From positions 39,560 through 103,559 of the forward strand of contig UQRM01000006.1 in assembly GCA_900543485.1 (NCBI GenBank): DNA of 64,000 bases. Reading direction: 5' to 3'. The translations under genes were made by a program, and so were the position numbers. This DNA is from an uncultured Eubacterium sp. Its GTDB lineage: Bacteria; Bacillota; Clostridia; Peptostreptococcales; Anaerovoracaceae. Positions 35,499-45,324 of the stretch are shown here, piece after piece; the stretch's first letter is position 1, and each line of letters begins with the position of its first letter. The notes below the pieces were generated by a model. The model searched no databases. It was given only the letters and a program-made list of their open reading frames with translations, and had not been told where the DNA came from.

Positions 35499-36443
35499 CT
35501 AGTGTTTGATTACAGAAACAGGAAAGTCGTATTCCTTCAACCAGCCTTCTATCCTGTCCAGATCTTCATCCGACAAGCTCGGATCGCCTTCTATCGGATA
35601 TTCCATTCCCAACTGCAAATATTTATTGACCCCCAGCTTGTGATACGGCAGCAGGTCTATACCTTCAAAGTTTTTGAACTCCTTGAATGGCTCCAGGAAT
35701 TCGATCACTCCGCGGATCTCTTCCCTGCTGTCGTTGATACCCTTCAGCATCGGCATCCTCACCTTCACATGCTGTCGCTTAAGCAACAGCTCCTCCAGGT
35801 TTTCCAGAATGATCTCGTTCCTTACTCCAGTCAGCTGGAAATGGCGGTCCGGATCTATATGTTTCAGGTCGAAAAGGAACAGATCCACAAACTCGGCAAA
35901 TCGCATCAGTACGTCTTTTTTCACATAGCCGCACGTTTCGATAGCCGTATGGAAGCCGTCCTGTTTGCACGCCATCAGCAGGTTTATGGCCGCCTCCGGC
36001 TGGGCGGTCACTTCACCGCCCCCCAGAGTAACGCCGCCGCCGGACTGCTCGTAAAAAGCTCTGTCCTGCTCTATATATTCCATCAGTGAGGAAATCGACT
36101 CCTGCTGGCCTGCCACCTTCAATGCATCAGGTATGCACGCTTCGACACACGCTCCGCATCCGATACAATTCACATTTCTGTCTATCAGATGAACGCCATC
36201 TGAGGAGATGCTGTGTATCTTCTGCGGACAAACGGGAACACACGATCCGCAGCTGACACATATGGTCGGCTTTAACATGATCTGGTACTTCTTCTCAAGT
36301 CCCTCCGGGTTGGAGCACCACTTGCAGCGAAGAGGACAGCCCTTGAAAAATATCAGTGTCCTGACACCTGGCCCGTCATACATGTTGTATTTCTGCTTGT
36401 TAAATATGAACGCTTTTCTTTCCAATAAATTCCTATCGCTCAT
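35499..36443 (-). CDS. cutD: Choline TMA-lyase activating enzyme
   Basis: Radical SAM activase that abstracts hydrogen from the CutC glycine. The SAM motif GCPLRCKWCSNPEG is near residue 35. It is followed by a ferredoxin-like insert with CVSCGSCVPVCPQK and CIGCGACVEACIPDA for two more [4Fe-4S] clusters. VTLGGGEVTAQPE is the SAM-binding GGE region. The 314-residue length is normal for this family. It lies 38 bases downstream of cutC, as in known cut operons. Confidence 0.94.
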   Translation of the reverse strand: MSDRNLLERKAFIFNKQKYNMYDGPGVRTLIFFKGCPLRCKWCSNPEGLEKKYQIMLKPTICVSCGSCVPVCPQKIHSISSDGVHLIDRNVNCIGCGACVEACIPDALKVAGQQESISSLMEYIEQDRAFYEQSGGGVTLGGGEVTAQPEAAINLLMACKQDGFHTAIETCGYVKKDVLMRFAEFVDLFLFDLKHIDPDRHFQLTGVRNEIILENLEELLLKRQHVKVRMPMLKGINDSREEIRGVIEFLEPFKEFKNFEGIDLLPYHKLGVNKYLQLGMEYPIEGDPSLSDEDLDRIEGWLKEYDFPVSVIKH

Positions 36444-36481
36444 TCCGTCTCGTCTCCCGTCCGAAAATCGATCAGTCTCCG

Positions 36482-39085
36482 TTAAAACTTGGTAAGCATC
36501 GTTCTGCTTATGATCTCATCCTGTACGTCCTTGCACAGTTCTGTAAAGAACGCGCTGTAGCCAGCTACTCGGACTACCAGATCCTTGTACTGCTCAGGAT
36601 GCTTCTGAGCTTCAAGAAGCGTATTGTTGTCCATGTAGTTGAACTGCATCTCTCCGTTTCCAAAAGCACAGGCTGTACGCAGCAGCGTGATTATGCCGTT
36701 CTCTCCTTCCGGCGTATCCAGAAGTCCTGCCATCAGCTTGAAGTTGTGCACCATACCTATATTCATATTGTCATTGGACAACTTGGCTACCGACTTGATG
36801 ATCGCCGTAGGTCCGTTGACGTCCGCACCCTGAGTCGGGCTGATACCGTCTGATAACGGTGTCCACGCTTTTCGTCCTCCTGCGGAAGCTCCTGTCATCT
36901 GACCAAACGGAGTATTGTTGGAAATGGAAAGCGTACCATGGCTCAATACAGAATAGAGCGTCTTGTACTTCCTGTGCTCCATCTCCGTAAAATTGATAAG
37001 ATCAGCAGCGATAAGGTCTACATAGTCGTCATCGTTACCATACTTAGGTGCTGCCAGACAATCGGCCTGCATCTGCTCATATCCTACGAAATCAGCCTTC
37101 AGTCCTTCATTCAGCTGCTTCAGTGTGTATTTCTTATCGTCGAATACCAGTTTCTTGATGGCTGCCATAGCGTCAGCGTATGTAGCCAGCCCGGACCATA
37201 CTACGCCCGGACCGAAGTTGTACATAGCTCCGCCGGCCGATACGTCCTTACCGTGTTCCATACATCCTTCGTACATGATGGACATCAGCGGCTTCGGTGC
37301 CAGATCTCTGTGAACTCGCTGCGAAATAACAGTTGCCACCGCCGTCCACTTGGTTACGTACTTGATCTGCTCCTTCACAGCCGCATCGAACTGTTCGAAG
37401 GTCGTGTACTGATCCAGGTCTCCCAAGTCAGGAGTTACCTGCTTACCGTACCAGAGAGGTACTCCGTGGTTGAGAACCAGCTCTATACAGATCGGCCACT
37501 GAGTATAGGATGTGGATGTCCACTGATACAGTCTTCCTGCCTTCTGCGGCTCAACGCATCCCATCAGACAGTAATCTCTCGCGTCCTCGATGGAAACGCC
37601 TTTTGCCAGCATCATCTTTATATGAGTATCATCGAAGTGACACGCAGGGAATCCCATTCCCGAACGAACTACGTCAACGATCTTCTTCATATACTTCTGA
37701 GGCGACTTGTTATTGATCCTGCATGCCAGTGACGGCTGATAGATCTTAACGTGTCTTACTGCATCCATCAACAGATAAGTAAGTTCGTTGGTAGCGTCTC
37801 TCCCGTCTCTGGTCAGTCCGCCTACGCACATGTTTACGAACGGCTGATAACCTGCGAAGAACTTTGAACCACCTTCGCTGGTGATCCACATCATCTCGGA
37901 CATCTTCACCAGCATACATCCGGCCAGCTCGAAAGCCAGGAAATTATCCATACGTCCGGAATCGATGTCAGCCTTGTAGTACGGATACATGTACTGGTCC
38001 ACACGGCCTATTGACATTCCTGTCTGGTTTTCCTCCACCGGCAGCAGAGACTCTATGGTCCATACAGCCTGTATGGCTTCCCAGAAGGTATCAGGCTTGT
38101 GGGCCGGAACCTTCGCGTTTATTTCCGATATCTTCAGCAGCTCTTCCTTTCTCTTAGGATTGGTCTCCTTTGCCGCCAGCTCGGCAGCGTACTGTGACAT
38201 ACGCTTAGCATAGATCATCACACCTTCGGTCGTATCTATAACTGATTTATAGAAGTAGATCTTATCCAGATCATCCGGATTCTCATAGTCCAGCTGAGCC
38301 AGATGGTCCTTGGCTTCCTGCTGGATATCCATCATGCCCTTTTTCATCAGTATCACGTCATATCCCGGATTGGAGTCGCCGCCACCGTTGAGGGCGTGAT
38401 ATGAACAATCGGAAACGAAAGACTCTCCCGAAAGCTCCCATACGCCGGCTTCGCGGTACTGGCTCTCGCAGTACTCGTCTACCGATTTACCTTCCCAGAA
38501 CGGGAACAGCTCTTCGCGCATTATCCTCTTGTCCTCTTCGGAGATGTAGAACGGATCCTGCGGACGATCTCCTATGGTGTCTATCTCGTCCACCATCCAT
38601 CTCCACGCTATGTCAGGTGAAAAGGCTCCGGCTCTCGGTGCTCCATTAGGAGCTCCTACGATAAGCTCATGATCCTGTATCACGAGAGGGGCTGTCTCAC
38701 AGCAGTGGCGGAAACATTTTGCCCTCAGCTCGATCTTAGGCATTCCCGGATTTTCCTTTGTTATCTTCGTTACCGCCCTTGCTCTGTAGGTGGTGATGGA
38801 CGGAACCTGCTTCAGGAAGTTCTCCTTCAGCTTCACCAGTCTCTCGGTAGGTCCCAGAGGAACTCCATCCTCATCCACCTCCGTAGTCGCCGCGGCGATG
38901 GATGAATAGTACTTAGGGCGATCTCCGCATCCTGTCGCAGATGACTGCTCCTGCTGATGAGGAGGTACTACCGAGGAAATATCGTCCGCAACCGTTTCGA
39001 ACATCTTCATCAGCGAGTTGCGTTCTTCATCAGACATATTCTTCGTCGCTTCTGCGATCTTATTTGAAAATTCTCGAATATCCAA
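36482..39085 (-). CDS. cutC: Choline trimethylamine-lyase (glycyl radical enzyme)
   Basis: Cleaves choline to trimethylamine and acetaldehyde. The short CutC type has 867 residues. With a constant offset of 21 from the Desulfovibrio enzyme, all key residues fall in place: Tyr229, Asp237, Phe416, Cys510 (LMGCVEPQ), Glu512, Thr523 and radical Gly842 (RVAGYSAFF). Residues 1-40 ([20 protein letters not shown]) form an amphipathic encapsulation helix. The start is TTG at 39085, preceded by GAGGT at eight bases; the next ATG (residue 17) would remove the helix. Confidence 0.96.
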   Translation of the reverse strand: MDIREFSNKIAEATKNMSDEERNSLMKMFETVADDISSVVPPHQQEQSSATGCGDRPKYYSSIAAATTEVDEDGVPLGPTERLVKLKENFLKQVPSITTYRARAVTKITKENPGMPKIELRAKCFRHCCETAPLVIQDHELIVGAPNGAPRAGAFSPDIAWRWMVDEIDTIGDRPQDPFYISEEDKRIMREELFPFWEGKSVDEYCESQYREAGVWELSGESFVSDCSYHALNGGGDSNPGYDVILMKKGMMDIQQEAKDHLAQLDYENPDDLDKIYFYKSVIDTTEGVMIYAKRMSQYAAELAAKETNPKRKEELLKISEINAKVPAHKPDTFWEAIQAVWTIESLLPVEENQTGMSIGRVDQYMYPYYKADIDSGRMDNFLAFELAGCMLVKMSEMMWITSEGGSKFFAGYQPFVNMCVGGLTRDGRDATNELTYLLMDAVRHVKIYQPSLACRINNKSPQKYMKKIVDVVRSGMGFPACHFDDTHIKMMLAKGVSIEDARDYCLMGCVEPQKAGRLYQWTSTSYTQWPICIELVLNHGVPLWYGKQVTPDLGDLDQYTTFEQFDAAVKEQIKYVTKWTAVATVISQRVHRDLAPKPLMSIMYEGCMEHGKDVSAGGAMYNFGPGVVWSGLATYADAMAAIKKLVFDDKKYTLKQLNEGLKADFVGYEQMQADCLAAPKYGNDDDYVDLIAADLINFTEMEHRKYKTLYSVLSHGTLSISNNTPFGQMTGASAGGRKAWTPLSDGISPTQGADVNGPTAIIKSVAKLSNDNMNIGMVHNFKLMAGLLDTPEGENGIITLLRTACAFGNGEMQFNYMDNNTLLEAQKHPEQYKDLVVRVAGYSAFFTELCKDVQDEIISRTMLTKF

Positions 39086-39128
39086 CTCCTTTACCTCACT
39101 TTCTTAATTTATCACACAGTTGTATAAC

Positions 39129-40607
39129 TTACTTTATGCTTGCCAACGCTTCTTCCAGGAGCCTCTGAAGCCTGAGCAGTCCATCGTCATCGCGTTTGCA
39201 TTCCCCTGCTGCGACACTTTCCGGGACGCCCATCCCCAGATCTTCGATCTTCCTCACTCCGTATCCGACCTTCCTTATATAGATAAGGTTCATCGGAGAT
39301 ACGTTGTCGGACGTGATTCCCTTGCCGGCAGAGCCGCTTCCCAGCGTCATAGCCGGGAACAGATTAGTGGTAGCTCCCATGCTGCCGTAGACAGCCGGCG
39401 TATTGACCAGCATCCTGCCTACAGGCTTCTTTATGGCGAACTGATGTATCACATCCCTGTCGTTGGAATGTATCACCAGAGTATGTCCATGTCTTTCGGA
39501 AAGCAGCAGCTCGATACACTTTTCACAGGCATGCATCCAGTCGTCTTCTATGAAGTACGAAAGCACCGGACACAGCTTTTCCTTTGAATAAGGATTATTT
39601 TCCGATACATACTTCTGCTCTGCGATAAGCAGCCTTGTATTTTCCGGAACTGATATCTTAGCCCATTTCGCCAGATCTTTGGCTGTTTTGCCCGCCATTT
39701 CCGGATTTGCGCTGCCATCCTTGAAGTAAAACAGCTTTCCAAGTCTGTCAGCCTCTTCCTCCGTCATGAAGTATGCCCCATTGGCTTCAAATTCCCTTCT
39801 CACTTCGCCGTCGATGCAGCTGTCCACTACCACCGACTGCTCTGCCGCTGAAACTACTCCGTTGTCAAAGGTCTTGCTGGCTATGATATCTCTCACTGCC
39901 TGGCGTATATCGGCCGTCCTCTCTATGAATGCCGGTCCGTTTCCCGTCCCTCCGTATATCACCGGTTTCCCGGAACGGTAGGCGTCCTCCAGCATACCGG
40001 GAACTCCTGTATTGAGTATCATGGCTGTTGCCCGATGATTCATCAGTTCTCTGGTCCCGGCCTTAGTCACTGTAGGAAGATACGACAACACGTCTTCAGG
40101 CAGGCCGCATCCTTCGGCTGCTTCGATCATGATATCCAGTACCCTGCAGATAGTGTTGTAGGCTCTCGGGTGCGGAGAAAACACGATGGAATTCCCCGAC
40201 TTTATCGCAATGAGCGCCGAATACACGGTCGTAGACACAGGACTTGTCGCAGGGCAAAGGCTTACTAAAACACCCATCGGGACTCCTACATCCACGATCT
40301 GTCTCTCATGATCTATGTTTATCACGCCAACGCATTTCATGTCTCTGATATGCGCCGGCAAATACTCGCACGCGAATCTGTTCTTTATGTACTTATCCTG
40401 CCACCTGCCGTAATCCGTCTCTTCCACCGACATCATGGCCAGCTCTCTGGTGTGACGCGATACTTCCTTCGCCATACACTCCATGATCTCATCCAGCTTT
40501 TCCTGCGGGAACTCGGCCAGTTTCCTGTGAGCTTCATAGGCGTTCTCGGCCAGAATACGGGCTTCCTGGATCGATAGCAAATCATTATCTATGATGTTAA
40601 CCTTCAT
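39129..40607 (-). CDS. Aldehyde dehydrogenase paralogue without catalytic cysteine
   Basis: A 492-residue PduP/EutE-family protein with LCPATSPVSTTVYSALIAIK and the normal fold. The active-site segment reads FDNGVVSAAEQS where the active paralogue has FDYGTICASEQS, so the catalytic Cys is Ser (near residue 245). The C-terminal tail GLLRLQRLLEEALASIK resembles an encapsulation helix. It is intact otherwise and lies 43 bases upstream of cutC, so it is kept under selection and probably structural, regulatory, or a partner of the active enzyme. Confidence 0.85.
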   Translation of the reverse strand: MKVNIIDNDLLSIQEARILAENAYEAHRKLAEFPQEKLDEIMECMAKEVSRHTRELAMMSVEETDYGRWQDKYIKNRFACEYLPAHIRDMKCVGVINIDHERQIVDVGVPMGVLVSLCPATSPVSTTVYSALIAIKSGNSIVFSPHPRAYNTICRVLDIMIEAAEGCGLPEDVLSYLPTVTKAGTRELMNHRATAMILNTGVPGMLEDAYRSGKPVIYGGTGNGPAFIERTADIRQAVRDIIASKTFDNGVVSAAEQSVVVDSCIDGEVRREFEANGAYFMTEEEADRLGKLFYFKDGSANPEMAGKTAKDLAKWAKISVPENTRLLIAEQKYVSENNPYSKEKLCPVLSYFIEDDWMHACEKCIELLLSERHGHTLVIHSNDRDVIHQFAIKKPVGRMLVNTPAVYGSMGATTNLFPAMTLGSGSAGKGITSDNVSPMNLIYIRKVGYGVRKIEDLGMGVPESVAAGECKRDDDGLLRLQRLLEEALASIK

Positions 40608-40649
40608 TTGCCTCTCTCCCTTTCTGTTTCTGTCAACTCAGTCGACACG

Positions 40650-40961
40650 TCAATCGCTGTATGGAAGCAGGTTCTCCAGCTTATACAGTCTGGTTATCTT
40701 CTGCAGATCCTCATGAGGTCTTGCTATGACTACGGAGCTGTAAGGCTCCGTTCCCATTTCCTGAACCGCCTTGACTCCTGCCGCTACCGCTGTCTTACAG
40801 GCTCCCACATCACCTTCCACCAGCACGGAAATATATCCTGACGCGGTGTTCTCAAATCCGACCAGCTCGACATCCGCCGCCTTACACATGGCGTCGGCAG
40901 CCTCGATAACGAACACGATCCCAAAGGTCTCAACTAAGCCTAACGCTTCTGTTCTTGCCAT
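40650..40961 (-). CDS. Microcompartment shell protein, BMC-H
   Basis: A 103-residue BMC-domain hexamer subunit (EALGLVETFGIVFVIEAADAM, core to VVIARPHEDLQKI) with a ten-residue tail. It lies between the second shell gene and the degenerate aldehyde dehydrogenase, near the start of the operon, where abundant shell proteins are usually encoded. Confidence 0.92.
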   Translation of the reverse strand: MARTEALGLVETFGIVFVIEAADAMCKAADVELVGFENTASGYISVLVEGDVGACKTAVAAGVKAVQEMGTEPYSSVVIARPHEDLQKITRLYKLENLLPYSD

Positions 40962-40976
40962 CTTTAGTCTCCTCCT

Positions 40977-41276
40977 TTATAACTCATCGACATCGTAGAT
41001 CGAAACGATGTCTCCTATCGGTTTTATCGGCCGCGGAATGACCTTCGTCGCTGTCAGCTTCCCGATAGCCTCGGCAGCTTCCGCTCCGGCTTTTATGGAA
41101 GCCGTCACGGCGGCCACATCTCCCTTGATCATGATGGTCACCAGGGTCGAGCCCACATTTTCGTAAGAGATCAGCTCTACATCTGCGGCCTTGAGCATCT
41201 TGTCACAAGCTTCGAGAGCAGGGACCATTCCCACGGTCTCCAGCATTCCCAACGCTTCCTCTGCATAGTATCTCAT
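40977..41276 (-). CDS. Microcompartment shell protein, BMC-H
   Basis: A 99-residue BMC-domain protein (MRYYAEEALGMLETVGMVPA, core to KVIPRPIKPIGDI) with a short acidic tail. The start at 41276 follows GGAGAGT; an in-frame ATG at 41330 would add 18 unlikely residues. It is the first shell gene in the operon. Confidence 0.92.
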   Translation of the reverse strand: MRYYAEEALGMLETVGMVPALEACDKMLKAADVELISYENVGSTLVTIMIKGDVAAVTASIKAGAEAAEAIGKLTATKVIPRPIKPIGDIVSIYDVDEL

Positions 41277-41372
41277 GCCAAACTCTCCTTTCAAATTGAA
41301 ATCGATATATCCACACCGGCCTGTCGACACAGGCTCGATGCGGATATATTATTAACTGGAATTTAAAACAAA

Positions 41373-41636
41373 TTACTTTATGTAACTGTTGATGGTATCG
41401 ATGCTCTCCTGATTGGCCTTATAATAGATGACCAGATTGCCCTTCTCATCCAGCTCGTATCTGCTTTCATCTATCAGTCCGTTGGAGCAGGCCGTCATCA
41501 GAGCTTCGTCCATAGCCTTGTCCTTGAAGGCCTTGAAGCTGCCGTACTGGTCTCTGAGAGCATCCTGCACGTCTTTCCTGCAGGCTTCCTTGCCTGATGT
41601 GAAATATTTCAATACCGAAAAGAATAATGGTCTCAT
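41373..41636 (-). CDS. Small winged-helix-like protein of unknown function
   Basis: An 87-residue protein (MRPLFFSVLKYFTSGKEACR) with helical content and a C-terminal beta-hairpin-like ELDEKGNLVIYYKANQES. It resembles a small DNA-binding or adaptor winged helix, but no family was recognised. GGAGG lies inside the transporter end, and only four bases separate the genes, so the two are coupled. Its position between transporter and shell genes suggests a compartment or regulatory role. Confidence 0.6.
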   Translation of the reverse strand: MRPLFFSVLKYFTSGKEACRKDVQDALRDQYGSFKAFKDKAMDEALMTACSNGLIDESRYELDEKGNLVIYYKANQESIDTINSYIK

Positions 41637-41640
41637 ATCC

Positions 41641-42723
41641 TTACGCCTCCTTTGCAGTTGCTCTTTGCTGTGAAATCGCGAGAACGAAGATACCGATAAC
41701 CATGACAATAGCTCCTACCCAGCCCTGCCAAGGAATAGCATATCCGTCTACACCGAATACCAGTCCGCATATCACGAAGCACCATACAGGGCCCCAGAAA
41801 GCGTATGTACCGTTGCATCCCATGCCGAGAGCAGCTCCGCACATGGCGGCACCCTTGTACCAGTACTTGAATGACCATGACGCGAATATACCGCCGATAA
41901 GGAACAGCCAGATTGACGGCATGTCGGTCAGCGCCTGTCCTACCATCGAGATACCTGTACCGATCCCGTCTCCGCCTATCAGCGACAGGATGGAAACGAG
42001 GACGATCCCGTTGCCTATCCCGGAAGTGACCTGACGAATAGTGATGGCTACTTCAGTATCTACCATGGAGCAGGCATATCCTCCCATGGCGCCTTCGATC
42101 CCCCATCCGAGAGCACATACGAAAGCAGCGATGAATCCTATCAGCATAACAGGATCGAATCCGTCCAGCGACATTCCCGTGCTTCCTATGAGTGTGGCGG
42201 CTGCCAGGCAGATAACGATACCCAGTACCATGCCCTTGGACAGTACCTGTTTGTAAATTATCCTTCCGATGATAGCTCCCAGTGCCGCATTCAGCGATGC
42301 GATAGGAACGATGATCGAGCCAGCCGTCTGAAGAGCCAGCGCATAAGCTGTCGATGCCAGCGGTCCTCCGATAAGGGCTACTGTGATGAGTATCCTTCCC
42401 GGCTTGGTCTTGAGAGTCCTGAAGAAATCTCCCAGTCTTCCCAGCACAGCTGCCTGTATCAGCGTATAGACAGCTGAGCAGATGTCGTTAGTCGCCGCTC
42501 CTATGGCGCTGAGGGTGTATGTCAGCGCGAAGCCTGTTATCGCGCCTCCGTACCAAGTTTCCCATATGCCTGTTGCCATTCCCTGCGTCATGAACGCGGT
42601 GTATCCGCCATACAGGAATCCTGACATGAGGGCGATGAACAATCCTTTTTTGCGATATGCCTTTTCCTGCGCCTGTTTCGCTTCCAGCGCCCCTGCGGAC
42701 ACAGCCATTGAACTTTCGCTCAT
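41641..42723 (-). CDS. DMT-superfamily transporter in the choline locus
   Basis: A 360-residue membrane protein with ten predicted helices and an internal EamA-like duplication. Helix 1 starts ALMSGFLYGGYTAF, and Asn/Gly-rich mid-helix turns are frequent. Genes of this kind accompany choline and related amine degradation loci. Import of choline, or export of the trimethylamine product, are both possible and not separable from sequence. It lies 46 bases after the MATE gene. Confidence 0.75.
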   Translation of the reverse strand: MSESSMAVSAGALEAKQAQEKAYRKKGLFIALMSGFLYGGYTAFMTQGMATGIWETWYGGAITGFALTYTLSAIGAATNDICSAVYTLIQAAVLGRLGDFFRTLKTKPGRILITVALIGGPLASTAYALALQTAGSIIVPIASLNAALGAIIGRIIYKQVLSKGMVLGIVICLAAATLIGSTGMSLDGFDPVMLIGFIAAFVCALGWGIEGAMGGYACSMVDTEVAITIRQVTSGIGNGIVLVSILSLIGGDGIGTGISMVGQALTDMPSIWLFLIGGIFASWSFKYWYKGAAMCGAALGMGCNGTYAFWGPVWCFVICGLVFGVDGYAIPWQGWVGAIVMVIGIFVLAISQQRATAKEA

Positions 42724-42769
42724 AAATAAATCCTCCTCTTTTGAATAATGATAATAAATAGTAATAACT

Positions 42770-44086
42770 TCAGCGAAGCGTTACCCTTCCGGGATCGCCC
42801 GCGTTCCCCACAGACTTTCTCAGAAGCAGCACAGATAACACGGCCAGGACCGCCTGCGCCACCGGCACTGAGAGCCATACGCCTGTTACCCCCATAAATG
42901 GAGGCAACACGACTGTCGCCAATATCCCCATCAATATCAATTCTCCATATATAAGAGTATAAGCATATCCGTTCCTGTCCATAGCGTAGAAGACCGATGT
43001 CATGACCCGCTCGATGGCCATGAATATCATCCCCGCCGCGAAATACGGCATTGTCGCCTCCACATCAGAGACTCCCTGGCCGCTCATCCCGAAGAATACG
43101 GATACCGCCTCACTCCCGGCTATCAGCAGTATCACCGATACCGCCGCTGTGATCTCAGCCGTTATGAACGCCATGTTCCTGAGCCTTTTCACCATATCCT
43201 GGCGATCTGCGCCGAAATAACGGCTTATCAGCGGCTGAGAACCGTCTCCTATACCCTGTATGAGCATTTGAACGATATAAGTCACGTAAGATATGACTGC
43301 ATAACATGCCGCCGCTCTCTCTCCTCCATGTATTATGGCATTCTTGTTTATTATAATCATCACTACGCTTCCCGCGAAGGTCAGTCCGAAAGGCGATACG
43401 GCCACTGCCAGTATCTCCCGTATCTTTTTTATATCTCCCCTGAATCTCGCATACCCGACCAGTTTCTTCTTTTTTATCAGGAAGGCCAGACTCGGAACGA
43501 TGGAGCATCCCTGCCCCAGTACCGTAGCCAGCGCAGCTCCCATCATCCCCCATCCGAAAAGGGCTATGAACACCCAGTCCAGCACCACATTCACCATGAA
43601 GCCGGTTATCATGGAAATCATAGCAATGTGTGCTCCGTCGTAATTTCTCACCACAGGCACCAGACCGCTTCCAATGATCTGGAATAATGTTCCGAAGATT
43701 ATCCATCTGATATACTCTTCCCCTAAGGTGAACAGTTCTCCGTATGCTCCGAAAAACCTCAATACCGTCGGAAATACAGCGTACATCAGGAGCATTTCCA
43801 CGATCCCGGCCACCAGCAGCAACGCCAGCGTTATTCCCAGATACACTCTCTGATCCTCACTCGCGCCCTTTCCGCGAGAGATAGATATGAATATGGAGCC
43901 GCCCATCCCCAACGCCGTTCCTGTTGCCAGGATAAACGCCGTGATAGGATATGCCACATTTATGGCAGCCAGGCCCGTTTCATTCAAATAATTTCCTACA
44001 AACCATCCGTCTACTATCGAATATATCCCCGAAAAGGAAAACGCGATCATGGATGGGATGACAAACTTAAAAAATTCCCTGCTCAC
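42770..44086 (-). CDS. MATE-family efflux transporter
   Basis: A 438-residue, twelve-helix MatE protein (FVIPSMIAFSFSGIYSIVDG at the start, GMGGSIFISISRGKG after helix 2). MATE proteins export cationic compounds in exchange for Na+ or H+. As the first gene of the cut operon it is a candidate exporter for trimethylammonium or another cationic by-product, though drug efflux is equally compatible. A palindrome and a MerR-type promoter candidate lie directly upstream. Confidence 0.82.
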   Translation of the reverse strand: MSREFFKFVIPSMIAFSFSGIYSIVDGWFVGNYLNETGLAAINVAYPITAFILATGTALGMGGSIFISISRGKGASEDQRVYLGITLALLLVAGIVEMLLMYAVFPTVLRFFGAYGELFTLGEEYIRWIIFGTLFQIIGSGLVPVVRNYDGAHIAMISMITGFMVNVVLDWVFIALFGWGMMGAALATVLGQGCSIVPSLAFLIKKKKLVGYARFRGDIKKIREILAVAVSPFGLTFAGSVVMIIINKNAIIHGGERAAACYAVISYVTYIVQMLIQGIGDGSQPLISRYFGADRQDMVKRLRNMAFITAEITAAVSVILLIAGSEAVSVFFGMSGQGVSDVEATMPYFAAGMIFMAIERVMTSVFYAMDRNGYAYTLIYGELILMGILATVVLPPFMGVTGVWLSVPVAQAVLAVLSVLLLRKSVGNAGDPGRVTLR

Positions 44087-44095
44087 TGTCTTTGC

Positions 44096-44109
44096 TTTAA
44101 CGTGTTAAA
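44096..44109. promoter_or_regulatory. Perfect palindrome TTTAACGTGTTAAA before the cut operon
   Basis: Arms TTTAAC and GTTAAA with a two-base centre lie ten bases before the MATE start codon. It is placed like an operator. Upstream, four TATAC pentamers occur at 44115, 44122, 44135 and 44153. Confidence 0.45.
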
Positions 44110-44143
44110 TTCCTTATACTGTATACTTCTTCTCTATACTGCT

Positions 44144-44175
44144 ATTTTAAGCTATACACCTAAGAGGAATGTCAA
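44144..44175 (-). promoter_or_regulatory. Candidate MerR-type promoter of the MATE-cut operon
   Basis: On the minus strand TTGACA (44170-44175) and TAAAAT (44144-44149) are separated by 20 bases, longer than the normal 17 and typical of promoters opened by MerR-family activators. A MerR-type gene lies about 1.2 kb away at 45325. The 345-base gap 44087-44431 has no gene. Confidence 0.45.
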
Positions 44176-44310
44176 TTACAAAATCGACAGATTTTTTTGC
44201 GCTCGCACGCAGTCTGTCTTTCCTCTTTTTTCTGTGCGGAAGAACTCAGGTTTTTCACCGTCACACCAGTTTGTTATTTGTTTAACACGCCGTTTTCCCA
44301 ACTTGCCCGC

Positions 44311-44356
44311 AAGAAAAAGCGGAGAGATTTCAAACATCCGTTCGAAATCTCTCCGC
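44311..44356 (-). terminator. Terminator after the second eutP gene
   Basis: A perfect 13-base stem GCGGAGAGATTTC with its complement (44319-44331, 44344-44356) and a 12-base loop is followed on the minus strand by TTTTTCTT. It separates the regulatory operon from the cut operon. Confidence 0.85.
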
Positions 44357-44431
44357 CGTGCTCCGCAATATTTTGTCGTTAAATAACGCCTTTTCAGGTC
44401 CAAAAACATTCCCCCTAAGGGAATACTTGTT

Positions 44432-44911
44432 TCACGAATATTCATCGTCCCTGGCCTTTGCCTCTTCCCACGGGAGCACATCTCCATCCTCCTTGAGATA
44501 CTCCAGGAGCTCCGGTATCCCCTCTCCTGTATAAGCGCTGACAAAGAATATCTTCTCGCATCCCGCCAGTCTAAGCCATTCCGCCGCCTGCGCGGGCTCC
44601 GCCAGACGATGCTCTATCTTCGTTACGATACCGATCACCTCTCTGTTGCACATGGTAGTGACGTTAGGAGGATACAGAGAATAGGGCTCGATAGCGCTCA
44701 GCAGCAGGCCCACCACATCAGCCTCATAGGAATACACTGCCAGAGCGCCTCCCAGATGCTTCGTCTCGGCATATTCGCCCGGTGTATCGATGATCACGTC
44801 ATAATTGTTGACGTATTGGGTCTTATGGTATGTAATGGTTTCTCCCTTCATCGCCTGCGTCAGTGTCGTCTTGCCGGCCTCGCTCCTTCCCATGAAAATT
44901 ATCTTTCTCAT
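44432..44911 (-). CDS. EutP/PduV-family GTPase, second copy
   Basis: A 159-residue P-loop protein: Walker A GRSEAGKTTLTQAM, DTPGEY as the G3-like motif and IGIVTKIEH in the NKxD position. It pairs with the EutS/PduU-type shell gene five bases upstream, mirroring eutP at 34662. The sequence is clearly different from that copy, so this is not a recent duplicate. It ends the operon, before a terminator. Confidence 0.82.
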   Translation of the reverse strand: MRKIIFMGRSEAGKTTLTQAMKGETITYHKTQYVNNYDVIIDTPGEYAETKHLGGALAVYSYEADVVGLLLSAIEPYSLYPPNVTTMCNREVIGIVTKIEHRLAEPAQAAEWLRLAGCEKIFFVSAYTGEGIPELLEYLKEDGDVLPWEEAKARDDEYS

Positions 44912-44916
44912 AACGC

Positions 44917-45303
44917 TTACCTTCTGCTGATCTCACAGACTGCATAACCCAGATCCTGCCCGAAATATCTTACGATCTCCTCCACCGCGTTGGTCACTTC
45001 GGCGATCAGTCCTGTTATTATCAGAGTACCGCTGAACCTGTCAACGAACCCCAGGTACACGTCTCCCTCCTTTGTGGCGATGTCGCCGGCTATGACCGCC
45101 GATTCCGCGGGACTCATATTTATTATGCCTATCGCGGATTTATCGTAATCCACATCGGGATTGAGTCCCAGCTTCCTGTAAACTATCGGCCTCGGTCCTC
45201 CGATGATATGTGCCAGCGTTATCTGTTTGCCGGGTACCAGCTCCTGTATTATCCTGAGCCTGCCTTCTGCGTCCTGAGGCAGTATATCTTTTATATCGAC
45301 CAT
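44917..45303 (-). CDS. EutS/PduU-type shell protein, second copy
   Basis: A 128-residue circularly permuted BMC-H with the cap signature QELVPGKQITLAHIIGGPRP and core FVDRFSGTLIITGLIAEV. It is the only shell gene in the regulatory operon, lying 21 bases downstream of the MerR-type gene. This suggests that the regulator's operon also makes a shell component directly. Confidence 0.9.
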   Translation of the reverse strand: MVDIKDILPQDAEGRLRIIQELVPGKQITLAHIIGGPRPIVYRKLGLNPDVDYDKSAIGIINMSPAESAVIAGDIATKEGDVYLGFVDRFSGTLIITGLIAEVTNAVEEIVRYFGQDLGYAVCEISRR

Positions 45304-45324
45304 TTCTTCTTGCCTCCCCCTTCC

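Noticed and set aside
41641..42723. EutH-type ethanolamine transporter
   Set aside because: The helix pattern and internal duplication fit the DMT superfamily better, and no ethanolamine ammonia-lyase genes are present.
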